Part shown: positions 11,391 through 22,609 of the stretch, in pieces
Numbering within the stretch: position 1 is the first letter of the stretch
Layout of the letters: every line of letters begins with the position of its first letter
Origin: Rotaria socialis
Lineage: Eukaryota; Rotifera; Eurotatoria; Philodinida; Philodinidae
Length of the DNA: 64,000 nt
Direction of reading: 5' to 3'
Assembly: GCA_905331475.1 (NCBI GenBank)
Contig: CAJNYU010002220.1
Span: 288,026-352,025 of the forward strand
Position numbers and translations under genes: made by a program
The notes under the pieces: generated by a model
What the model was told of the DNA's origin: nothing
The model's input: only the letters and a program-made list of their open reading frames with translations
Database searches by the model: none

Positions 11391-12401
11391 CTATCCACAT
11401 TCATCTTCAAGAATATTCATAGTATGATGGTTGCCTGTCGGCAGTTCACCTTCGGGATTTCGTTTACGATTTCTTTCGCTTAATTTCCCAAATAAACGTT
11501 CTGCTTTAACAAGAAGTGTGAAAACGTCTCTATGTGCTCCACCTTTTTTAACACCCATATGAGCACAACAAATATTTTCAAAAGGCCAATCATTCAACAT
11601 ATCCCGCATCCAGTCACGAAATAAATATGGAGCATCACTTGTCGGATGAAGACCAACATTCTTGATTGATGGATGAAAAGCCATAGTACCATCTTTATAA
11701 CCAAATAATTTGAGTAAAAAATTAGACTTTTCTGCATAAATAATTGTATCATCAACGTGAAGAGTAGCAGATGCTCGATGGTAGACAAAGACACTTGAAA
11801 AATGATTCGATGATTCAGGTTGTGGATTAATAAATTCGGCACCTAGAAACAAAAAAACAACAAACAGTTTATAATTTTTTTGATAAAATTTGAACAACAT
11901 TTGAAATAAGTGAATTTAAACTATGAAATTTCAAACTGATTACATTTATAACTTACCTGCCGGGAAACGCAATTCTACATCTGGTTCCCATTTTTTTCTC
12001 ACATCACAATCATGAAGATTTCCAATCCATGGAATATGTGTTAATCGACGTAAATGTCTTGGTGTTCCATAATAAGCTGCATTTGGATATGATTCGTAGA
12101 ACGCTGGGAATGATAAAGTATGAAATGGATGTGTACCTATTACAGCTTCAATTTTGTCTCCATTATCTGTTAAATGATTAATTTCTTGTCGAAGTTTATC
12201 ATTGAGTTCAATTGTATCGATAACAAGAAATTTTCCGCTATGTAATTGAATAAATGACATGTGTGTTTCAATATCAACTAGTTTAGCGAGAATTTTAAAA
12301 CGACCACGAACATTCCAAAATCCAGAGCCAATTTGATGTAATTCATTTTTATCACTATGCTGAATGGGATTTAGATTTTGACAATATAAGACTGTAGGCA
12401 T
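11391..12401 (-). CDS. Metallo-beta-lactamase-fold-like protein with degenerate metal motif
   Basis: Two exons, 12401-11957 and 11842-11391, join in phase (G|GT) and give about 298 residues from MPTVLYCQNLNP. Reading upstream to the acceptor at 12427 adds SLVLIFGT, so a signal peptide encoded partly in an unseen first exon is possible. The order of features fits the superfamily: strands carrying SFIQLHSGKFLVIDTIELND, then VIGTHPFHTLSF where the canonical HxHxDH would stand, YYGTPRHLRRL, LHVDDTIIYAE, and a late ICCAHMGV. The family resembles DUF4336-type proteins, which keep the fold but alter the metal ligands. A hydrolase activity is therefore uncertain. The fold assignment is moderately sure; the substrate is unknown. 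Confidence 0.65.
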
Positions 12402-12473
12402 CGTACCAAATATCAAAACGAGAGATCTGAAAAAAACATCATATGTTTGTCTTCTATAAAAAAAAAACGACAC

Positions 12474-14491
12474 GTCTACAAAATAATTGATCTATTGAAT
12501 TTGTATATGGATGAAGCCATATCTATGCTCGTAATACATGATTAGAATCGCTTCGACACAAAAATAAATGACTTAGCTATTTGACATTGTTTGTTGAAGA
12601 ACGACAACCATCACACTAATCGATATAAATCTTTGATAAAAACTAACTAAAGAATAAAAAAAATCGCTGGAGGTAGTATTTTTTTTATCTTTATTTCACC
12701 AGTTAAAGAAAAAAAGAACGCATCACATATTTTTATCTCGTGTGCCATTATAACGATATGACTATAAAGAATGACGCCTTCCGTAGTTTCATGATATTTT
12801 CTTGATTGTCTATCGCCGATACATGATTTTTCTTTTTTCAAATGACCTGTCATTCCATCCTCTACGAAATTCTGTAAAAGCATTCGCTGAAACAAAGGGC
12901 TATGTTGAAAAATTCAATAGAAAAGATTACGATAAACGAGAAAAATGTTTTTTTTCAGATAGCTTTTTCTTCTTTTCTCTTTCTCAAGAGATATGATTTA
13001 TATTTTGAATCAATGAAGTAAAATTATCATATTGTACTCCTTAAAAATGCAAGCTTTTATTTCTAGATTCTGCTGTTTATATCCATATTTTGCTCTGCTC
13101 AAAGACAAATGACTACTTGATTGTGTTGAAGTAGTGACATTGTTTTACAATCAAACTATTTGGGTTAAAATGCGCGCATGAAAATCAAAGTTGGATCTCT
13201 TAGTTCTTAGTATCATCAATATCGCATTTATTCACCAAACTTTTATCTGAGAACACTTCGATGATCATAGAAGCAAAGATTACATCTAAAAAAAATGTGG
13301 AAAAGCTCTTTTCTGGTCAATCAGACAGTTTTTTAATCAATATAAAAGTGAAATTATTTTTCAAAACAAAAGATACTGAAAAATGCACCATTTTCTTTTA
13401 TCGGAATCTTGCCCGCAGGACTTCAAAATTATCGATCATAGTAAAGCTCCCTAGAAGACTTTGAAGAGAATTGCAATGGAAAAATAAAAGAAACTTAATT
13501 TTTCGAAGATATTGAAATATAAGATAAAAAAGGAAACTGCAAACAGAGTTAAATTCGCTTTACAACAAAATTTCATCACATCAAATGATAAAAATTTGAA
13601 TCTTTTGCTTGAAAAAAAGAGAAAGAAAATTGGAATTATCGATATATTAATTGAAACAATGTTGCTTATATTAGTTATGATGCAGCAATAAAATAAATCC
13701 TGCCATATGCATATAGCCTACAAACATATTATTGGCACGGTACTACCGGTCGAAGTCGAAAGGATTATTTTTCATAACTTGCTATGACTTTTTGCTACGT
13801 ATTTTTATATTTATTAAAGCAATATCTTAATAGATTATATTATCGAAATCATATAATTGATTCATTACTACAGTTTCAGATAAAATATGCAATTTTTATC
13901 TCGCATTGATAAACATAGTCATTACTTTTTGAACACATAACTAGATAATTCTTACTTTTAAAGAAAAGTATTTTGAAAATCTTGTCGAACACATGAATAT
14001 TTTATTTCAATCTATTGCTTAAAACTAGATAGAGATTGTGATTTTTATCAAGAGCTGTTTACGTACAACGACGATATTGTTTGAAAATTATCGATGTAGA
14101 TTCAGTAGTGACAAAACAATATTTTCAAAACAAAATCGACAACTATTTAGTTATTTTATGCCACTTATTGCATTGATGCATTAAACTAATTACTTGATAC
14201 ATCTAATTAAATAATGTAAATGATTCATTTGAGTTTTGAAAAAGTTTCTAAATAATTAGGGATGATCGCTTTGAAACAAGAATAATCTTGCGAATTTTTC
14301 ATTATATTATGTTTCACCTGCCCATAATAAATACATTAAATAGTGTGAATCATCACTTATTCAAGAAAAATTCTTATCTAATTCATAATGTTTTGATTTT
14401 GATTTAAAAATTAATAAAAACAATTTTTTTAAAGAAAAATATATTTATTTGAAAAACAAAAACCATACGTAACAAAGTTTCATGCTAGGAT
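12474..14491. other. Intergenic stretch with no recognised gene
   Basis: AT-rich sequence between the MBL-like gene and the DNLZ-like gene. Open frames of 60-80 codons at 12647-12895 (-), 12802-12996 (+) and 13261-13464 (+) lack supported splice sites, recognisable motifs or convincing codon pattern. Confidence 0.5.
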
Positions 14492-15038
14492 TTAGGAAGT
14501 AGCTATTGTACCTTGATTCAATTGTAACTTCTCTGTCACTCCTTTTTCATCTGATATTGATTCATTATTAGTTGGAGCCACACTTACACGATATATTGTT
14601 TCACCTTTTGCTTGGAGCATTTGAGCAATATTTCTATCAAAGATTAAAAATAATTATTGCATTTAAATTTAATGTCGTATATTACTTGAATTTTCCATCT
14701 TGTGTTAAATCTTTAAACCAACCTAAATTATCGGCAATTAAATGAAGATTTGAACATGAATCACATCGAATAATGACAACTCCTTGCTCATATGATTGAC
14801 GAGTAAAAGTTTTGTGTAATTTATGATTACATACTTTACATGTAAATTGAATTCCCATTCGTTTTGATTCTACTGCTTTATTTATATTAGCTAATGGAAT
14901 CTTAGATTGTGAAATATTATCATTGGATTGCGATGAGAACTTTCGAAGAAGATTTCGATGATGATAAGTAATGGTTTTTGACGAACTGAGTACTACTCGA
15001 CTAGTTGCAAAAAGACGTGTCAATGTAAGACGAATCAT
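14492..15038 (-). CDS. DNLZ: DNL-type zinc finger protein (mitochondrial Hsp70 escort, HEP1/ZIM17/DNLZ)
   Basis: Two exons, 15038-14686 and 14633-14492, join in phase and encode about 164 residues. Residues 1 to about 55 are rich in Arg, Ser and Thr with few acids (MIRLTLTRLFATSRVV), a typical mitochondrial presequence. The core contains the four zinc cysteines in two pairs, FTCKVCNHKLHKTF and VIIRCDSCSNLHLIADNLGW, the DNL signature being the D-N-L triplet. The family keeps mitochondrial Hsp70 (mortalin) soluble and stimulates it during import and Fe-S assembly. The second exon (NIAQMLQAKGETIYRVSVAP) is the variable C-terminal tail. The gene appears complete and intact. Confidence 0.93.
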
Positions 15039-16110
15039 TTATAATAAATCTAATTCAATAAAATCAAAATCAAACACAATATGTGTTAGAATAGTGGAAA
15101 TAAATAAAAACGATGTAAATTGGTTTAATGCAATGATATGTCTTGATTGGTTTGATAAATCATAGCAAATCAAGTCAATTTCACAAAGGATGTCGCTATT
15201 GTTCGTTTATTTTGCAGACATGTAGTATATAATAAACGCACACATCGAATCTGCTTTGTTCTTTTTGTTGCACAGATATCACCACAGAAACGGGCAATCA
15301 TTAACTGTCTACATAAGCAATAAATTCAGTATGTTTGCCAAATCCTACGCTTCATGTTATAGAACATATACAGATACAGTAGGAAACTCTCGTTTTTTCG
15401 CCGAGTATTGAGCTCACTATCACGAAGTAAATCATTAATGAAAGTTCATCTTAAAAAGAAATAGAGCAATGCTTATCTTTTATGTAGAATTACACTAGAC
15501 AATTGATCTGATTAAAGAGAAATCTTTACTGCGTATCAACCCAGGTCATATCTTCGTAAAGAAGACACGTTTATGTGCGACGTCCTAGTAATTCAGAAGT
15601 CGAACAACATTTTTTCTAGTAATATTTTTACATGGATACATCTATCCACCTAAATTCGTCGAAAAACTTCGATATAGATAAATAGCGAAATTCAAGTTGT
15701 CGTATGTAACAAGCAGAACCTCTGAAAACATTGATAATGTTTCTCAGGATTAATCAGCACTCGGGGTAGTTTTTTTTTATTACTCTAGTGATTAAGAAAA
15801 CAGTGAAAAAAACTCATTTAGAACAATATTTTCGTTATTATTCAACCTCTCGAGCTAAAATTTTTACTTGAGCAAGACTGTATTATGTATTAAAAATCAG
15901 CATCGTTTTTGGTTTGAAATATTTTAGTATGAAATCACTCACATGAGTGACTCTTTCATACATGAACTATGCACATATGGTATAAACGTGAATATCTGAA
16001 TCCTGTTGAAATCACATTATGTTGTTACCAAATGATTCTTCATAAAAATCTATTGAGTACGACCTTTATGTCGTCCTTTTCTTTTCATATGCGATCATCT
16101 ACAAATATAA
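15039..16110. other. Intergenic stretch with no recognised gene
   Basis: About 1 kb upstream of the DNLZ-like gene. Nothing coding or repetitive was identified; it probably includes that gene's promoter, but no specific site can be named. Confidence 0.5.
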
Positions 16111-16666
16111 TTAACGCACCCTTTTTTTTGATACACGTGTATTAGCAATTGGATTTTTTGGTTCATTGCCAAATGAAGATTCTTGTTCGAATTTATTATC
16201 TGATGTTCGATTCATAGCATTTATAGTTATTCTATCACCGATAAAAATTGCTCTTGTTGATAATAGTTTTTACTTCGTTATAATTTTTGACAGACTATTT
16301 TTCAAGAATGGAACGATTACGTACATTATTACATCATATAATTCTTGTTTTTCCATAATTACTTCACTATGTGATGTATCTGTTGTTGTATCGATATGGA
16401 GTGAACATTCGATAAATTCTCGAATTTTATCATTCATTTTATTCTTTTTATAAAATTGCCGAACTCAATATTATGAACTAATACTAAGCAACCTATTTTA
16501 TCCTAATCTAAAAATAGATACTTACCTAGCTGTTCGTATAGTTTTCATGAAAAAAATTAATAACATTTCATTATAGAGGTTCTCCTTCCAATGTGACTAT
16601 TTTTTCTCATTCTGACACGATTATCTTGGTGATATGCTGCAGCAGTTTTTTGTCTATGTACTTGTA
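16111..16666 (-). CDS. Small multi-exon gene of unknown function, 5' structure unresolved
   Basis: A minus-strand frame starting at ATG 16437 reads MNDKIREFIECSLHIDTTTD, then ELYDVIMYVIVPFLKNSLSK, and meets a TAA at codon 56. The same frame then continues without a stop for 52 codons to 16111. A 42 nt GT-AG segment (starting at the G before that TAA and ending GATAG) would remove the stop and keep frame, giving about 95 residues ending NPIANTRVSKKRVR. A further coding-like exon after an acceptor at 16667 (VQVHRQKTAAAYHQDNRVRM) ends in TAA and could not be joined cleanly. The intron would be slightly shorter than its neighbours, so a decayed gene is also possible. No family was recognised. Confidence 0.4.
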
Positions 16667-17218
16667 CTGTGAAGAAATATATTTCCAATAAGTAGGACTA
16701 ATAGAATATGATATGAGACACATCACCAAATATTGCAACAATACGTGAAAAATAATTATAATAGATAAAGTAAATAAATATCCTTCATCATGTTCTCATC
16801 AACGAATGAAATATCATATAATATTAAAGGGAATGAGCATGTGTGAGAATAAATAGGAACATATCCTTAGTCACATCAAAAATATATTTTTTTATGAGAA
16901 TGAAATATTAGCTGAATCAAAACATCAAATGAAACGTTTTTCATGTTTCAAAATAATAGCAGAAGTAATATTGAAGAGAAAAAAATTTATTCTACAAATA
17001 GTTCATATTGATAATAATTTCTCATTCCAAATTAATCTTACTTTTCCTGTGGACCAAAAATAAAAATTAGAGAAGATTTTTAAAATCTAGCAGAGTAACT
17101 TTTTAAGTTTTATTTTAGGTTTTTCTAGTTTGATTGCACAATAAAAGTACTATTTTGTAAAGTTATCAAGTTTTTGAGAGAAAAATACAATATAAGAATA
17201 AATATAAAAAAAACGTTT
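16667..17218. other. Intergenic stretch with no recognised gene
   Basis: Short AT-rich spacer between the unresolved small gene and the eRF3 chimera. No features seen. Confidence 0.5.
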
Positions 17219-19365
17219 TCACGCGATCACTTCAAGAATTTTACCCATAGCAACAATTCGACCTTCATTGCGTAATTTAAATCGACTAAGTTCAGGAAAA
17301 ATTCTAAATGGTTCCATACAAATGGTTCGTCCAGTTTCTAATAATTCGAATCTTGCAATTGCTACTTGATTTTTTCTAATAGATATTGGATTTTCTTGTA
17401 TTCTTTCACCAGTTTTATAATCAATCAATGTTATCAATTGTTTTAATTGAACTGCAGCAATGGCTGTATGAATATGAAGCGAAGCTGAATAACCTGAAGA
17501 AATTGTAGATTTGGGTGTAGTTATCATCACCTAATTTCGAAAATATGAATAACTCTAGCAATGATGTATTTATTTATTTTACTTGTGCATCGAAAATTCT
17601 TCCAACACTGCATAGTTCTTCTTGAGCATTGCATAGTACAAATCCGGGTGAGATTATCTAAAAATTTTCTTTAGAAATTAAATGAATAAAAAGAAAACTT
17701 ACTAGTTCTTCGATTGTTTTTAATGTGACTTTAACATTTTGTCCACACAAGCCAGTATCAGTTTTCATATCTTCATAATAAATATTTGCAATTTCAACAA
17801 CTTTTGTTTCAGGCATAAGGAAACATTGATCACCAACACGACACGATCCTGACTCAATTTTACCCACAACAATAGTGCCCTTGTCCTAAATTGAAAATGT
17901 ACATATTTTACTATAAAAATCAAATAAAAATAAACTTCGTATTGTTCAGCAATAGGTATACGCAATGGACCATTAATATTATTATTGGATGTTTGTGGAT
18001 CATCAAGATATGTACGAGTAATTGATCTTCTAAACAAAAGAATTATTTTCCATTTTTCACGGAAAAAAATTTATTTAATACGAAAGATCATTTCATTTTT
18101 TTACAACTTACAATACGACTACGTTTTCACGAAGTAAAACATTGACATTAACTAGCATCATTAATATATGTTTTTTCTGATCGTTCAGAATTAATTTTAC
18201 AGAACTTTCGTCTTCTAAGTATTTGATGAAATCATTTACATTAGTTGGATTTTTAAATTCATCGTTGATATAGGATTCTATGAACCCATGGCACTTGAAA
18301 TTTCTGTCCGATTTGTAAATAAGTAAATCAACTAATTCAGTCATTTTAATTTTTGATTGTTTAGCAAATTCGATTAATTTTTTATTGATTAATTTCAGTC
18401 GTTTATCATTTATCGGCCTTTCCGATTTGATGAATTCTAAAGCAGCTCGATTATAAGATGCTTTAAAATCATAGATTATTTGTGGTGCACTTGTTTCTTC
18501 TTGACTTTTTCGATCGAATTCTTCTCTGATTTGATCGATTACAGGTGTTAAAAGATTAGCAAAAACGTTCTGTATTACTTTTTCACTAGCTTTTATACTA
18601 AAATTATTAAAAATAAATAATACAACGTTAAATAGTATCAGATTACCTTAGATCACCAAGTTCGATCTGTAAAACGTTTAGTTTTGCTGACAATTCAGTT
18701 TGAACTAGATCAATCCTTTTGTCTGAGGATAATAATTGTTTGTTCATGCTGTCATTTTGTGTCCGTAGCTCAATCAATTGGCTGGTTAAATTGATTAATT
18801 CTGTTTTGATATCTTGGTTTTCATTCTTAACATCAATCATATCTAATTTTGTTTGATTGATTTCATTCTGAAATGCAAAAGAAAGCAATAAAAAAAAGAT
18901 TAGTACTGATGAACAGTAATTGGCTAACTAGACTGATATGCAAGTCCTTAAAGTGTTGAAAACTAGGTACTCAGTCGTTTCTCCGGACACAGTACTTACT
19001 GATAATCCATGTATGTATGCTTCAACAGCACGTAATAATCGTTGAATTTTTTGTTTTTGTGCATCATTTAGATTAATGGATTCAATTATCTGGTTTATAT
19101 CAATTAAAGCATTTAGTACTTTGGCCAATTCCTTGTTTTCCTTTATACAACCAGTACTAGCCGATTCACAAAAGTCTTTTATTGATCTTAAGCAGCTTAA
19201 TGGTATTCCCGGTACGTGTTCAGAAATCGCAATTACTTTGTCAATTAAAATAATTAACTCTCTAAACATTTTTCTTCGTTTGCTGATTTGTTTTTTGTTC
19301 ATTGCCGGCTGATTACTGTTCACTGTCGGTTGTTTGTTGTTCATTGTCGGTTGTTTGTTACTCAT
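17219..19365 (-). CDS. Chimeric protein: helical/coiled-coil N-terminus fused to eRF3 domains 2-3, lacking the GTPase domain
   Basis: Seven exons join in one frame to 578 codons: 19365-19000, 18867-18647, 18597-18112, 18029-17936, 17885-17703, 17657-17583 and 17530-17219. Exon 1 has three degenerate NKQPT-like repeats, then a helical block (LIDKVIAISEHVPGIPLSCL) that loosely resembles MLKL/HeLo-type four-helix bundles. Exon 2 is a coiled coil (NEINQTKLDMIDVKNENQDI). Exon 3 is helical and unrecognised. Exons 4-7 are the beta-barrel domains 2 and 3 of translation release factor eRF3 (GPLRIPIAEQYEDKGTIVVG, ETGRTICMEPFRIFPELSRF). The eRF1-contact segment GRFTLRD is SRFKLRN here. No G domain is present: the join falls just after where it should end. 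The exon 3 donor (GTAAGTTG) and phase fit exactly. Translation might instead start in an upstream exon ending at about 19456. Confidence 0.75.
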
Positions 19366-20185
19366 TTGTACGATTTCAACAGGTGTATCATTGTTCTTCT
19401 AGAATTAACAAGACAAGGGTTTTGATGCAGATTCCCTCAGAATTACAATTATTAATTTACCTTTTTAATGAAAATTTCTTTAACTACATTGAAATTTTTT
19501 ATACTTAGACTGAAAATGGTTTTACCTAGATTGAAAATCGATATGAAACAGTTCATCATACAACGAAACGGTGATAAAAATATCATTTGAATGATAACCA
19601 TCGACTTTGATTCTAAAATGAAATATTCTTGTTGAATTACACTAAGCAATGGTGATAATTGTTTTTATGACAAAAAGATGAATCTGAAAAAGCTATTTAA
19701 CGAAATAAATCAATATTTGTTCTCGAGATATTGAATTTATGATAACGCCTGAAAAATGGAACATCACAATTTGGACAGCCCTTAGAATGGACGAGTAAAT
19801 TTTCGGCCTATGTGTATTGTAATCTAAAGGCTTTGTCAACACTTGAAAAGTTATTGGTTAGTGAAGAAACGTGATTGATTGAAAAGATAATTCAAATATA
19901 ATGCACTTTTCTCTCAGAGTTCTTCAATTCAAACAGCTTGTGAAATAACAAAAATTCACATTGATAGTAGCGCTAAGCTTTCGTGAAAAATAATATATTT
20001 TAATTCCAAGACAAATTTATAATTTTTGTCCTTGAATTTTCATAGTTTTCTTGAAATTAGTGGAAATATCGGTAGAGGACATCATTCTTCCAATTCAAAA
20101 TGGTTAGAGCGAGAGCGAATAGTCTTCCTGCTCGCAAAGTGCCAAATCTTTTCTGTCTTGTAAATCATTTTAGTTTCTTTAAAAT

Positions 20186-22609
20186 ATGTTACTTCGTAGT
20201 CTTGTTCATGGAGCTGGTAGATTTGCAGTTCGTTCCTCGGTAAATTTTCTAACATCTATCTTTAACAATGATTAATTTTTAATTTTAACTTAGTTTCGTA
20301 ATTTAACGAGCACTCTTCAAACAAATCCATCGGTAACATATCAACAAACTCTTCTTAACGTACCAGAAACTCGAGTAACATCAACAAAAAATGGTTTGCG
20401 TGTAGCATCAGAAGATTATGGTCTACCAACATGTACTGTTGGAATATGGATTGATGCTGGTAGCCGATTTGAAACAGCTGAAAATAATGGTACAGCTCAT
20501 TTTCTTGAACATATGGCTTTCAAAGTAAGCGAGACAAACATTTTTCTATAAAAATTACAAAAAAAAATTTTTTTTCAGGGTACAAATAAACGAACACAAC
20601 GTGAACTTGAACTTGAAGTTGAAAATCTTGGTGCACATCTCAATGCTTATACATCAAGAGAACAAACTGTTTATTATGCAAAATGTTTTAGTAAAGATTT
20701 ACCGCAAAGTAAATTCTTTTAGGTTGTTTTTTTTATTTGAAATTTTCATATTCAATATAAATAAATAGTTGTTGAGCTTCTATCGGATATAGCTCAAAAT
20801 AGTCAATTTGGTGAAGAAGAAATTGAACGTGAACGTCATACTATTCTACGTGAAATGCAAGAAATTGAAAATAATTTACAAGAAGTCGTTTTCGATCATT
20901 TACATGCAACTGCTTATCAAGGAACTCCGTTAGGACGAACTATTCTTGGCCCTAGTGAAAATATTAAGTAAATTTGTTAAAGAGATTTTTTTTACCATTT
21001 ATTTATTATTTGTAATTTAAGATCAATTAAAAAAGCTGATTTACTTAAATATGTAGGAACACATTATAGAGCATCACGAATAGTTTTAGCTGCTGCTGGT
21101 GGAGTTAATCATGATCAATTAGTTCATTTAAGTGAAGAACATTTCGGAAAATTGAAAGCTGGTGCTCAAGGAGACTTCAATGATCTGATGCCATGCCGGT
21201 AAGATAATTTAATTAGCGTTTAAGTTTACGAAAATATGGAAAATATTAATTTAAATATTAGTTTCACCGGAAGTGAAATTCGTGTTCGGGATGATGATAT
21301 GCCATTGGCTCATATTGCAATTGCTGTTGAAAGTACTGGTTGGGCCGATGCTGATACTATTCCACTGATGGTTGCGTCGACTATTGTTGGAAATTGGGAT
21401 AGGTAAAAGTAATTTTCTACTGTAAAAGTGAACAAAATCGAATATTAAAACTTTTTCTCTTCATTATTATCTATAAAGATTCTGAACTATTTGTTCTAAT
21501 TACTAGAAAAGATTTGTCTTGTACATTGTTTGTATGCATTCTTTCTGATGTTGAATATTGTTTCTTATGTAAATGAGAAAATGAATAGTTTTAATATGAA
21601 TTATATGCCTAAAGTATATTTCACTGTTGTAAATTTGAAATAGTTCAATCTGGTGTATTCGCTCTAAATTGATCGTTGAGCAAATAGAAAATTAATTAAT
21701 TAAGATTAGAAGTTCAAAATTTAAGAATATCAGATGATTAAGACTTTCCCAAGGAATTGCATTAGCTCTAGCCCATTTTAAGAAATTAGTCTGTTGACGT
21801 CTCTAAAAATCAAACAAACCTATTGATTAATAGTTGAATGATAAATTTAATAGATCTATGGCTGGTGGTGGTCATGTAGCAACGCGTCTTGGTCAACAAG
21901 CAAATAAATATAATTTATGTCATTCATATCAAGCTTTTAATACATGTTATACAGATACCGGTTTATGGGGAACTTATTTAGTTACTGATCGAATGAAAAT
22001 CGATGATGCCATGTGTGCAATACAAGATGAATGGTATTCGATTTAAAATTAATTTTCAGTTGTTTAATGTATTATTTTATTTTAATGTTTAAGGTGTCGT
22101 ATTGCAACGGCGTGTACTGATATTGAAGTGACAAGAGCTAAAAATTTACTCAAAACTAATATGTTATTAATGCTTGACGGATCAACACCAATTTGTGAAG
22201 ATATTGGGCGGTTCGTTTTGTCTTATTTTTTTGTAACATAAAAGTCATATATATTTTTATCGTTTTCCAGTCAATTACTTTCCTATGGTCGACGTATTCC
22301 CTTACATGAACTGGACGCTCGTATTGATGTAAATATATATATTTTATTATTTGAACGAATGAAATCAATCAATTCGAAATACCAATTTTAATTTTAATTT
22401 TAGGCTGTTGATGCAAAAACAGTTATGGCAGCAATGAAACAATATGTTTACAATCATTGTCCAGCTATCGCTGCTGTTGGTAAGTTAGACTTTTTTTTTA
22501 TTTTAGTAATGGAAAAATGTTTATATTATATCGCCTTTTTTAAGGTCCCATTGAACAGCTACGTGAATACAATCGAACACGTAGTCGAATGTATACTATA
22601 ACACATTGA
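20186..22609 (+). CDS. PMPCB: Mitochondrial processing peptidase beta subunit
   Basis: Eleven exons join in frame to 475 residues: 20186-20239, 20294-20524, 20579-20708, 20769-20967, 21022-21198, 21262-21402, 21854-22033, 22094-22210, 22271-22328, 22404-22479 and 22545-22609. The protein begins with an Arg-rich presequence ([18 protein letters not shown]). The M16 zinc motif HxxEH is present as [11 protein letters not shown], with the distal glutamates in [18 protein letters not shown]. Later it has [13 protein letters not shown] and the C-terminal IAAVGPIEQL. It is the catalytic subunit of the matrix peptidase that removes presequences from imported proteins, acting with the alpha subunit. 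Family length is about 470-490, so it is full length. The catalytic residues distinguish it from the core I subunit of complex III. Confidence 0.96.

Noticed and set aside
13261..13464. 67-codon Lys-rich plus-strand frame
   Set aside because: Composition follows the AT-rich DNA; no homology or splice evidence.
16166..16453. 95-codon plus-strand open frame
   Set aside because: It is the reverse of the better minus-strand coding signal at 16111-16437 and has an AT-driven hydrophobic composition.
17219..18029. Reading the eRF3 exons as a simple 5'-truncated pseudogene
   Set aside because: All junctions are intact and the upstream coiled-coil exons splice into them in phase, so a fusion explains the data better; truncation is kept as an alternative.
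19076..19508. Plus-strand open frames opposite the eRF3 chimera
   Set aside because: They are antisense to exon 1 of a well-supported spliced gene.
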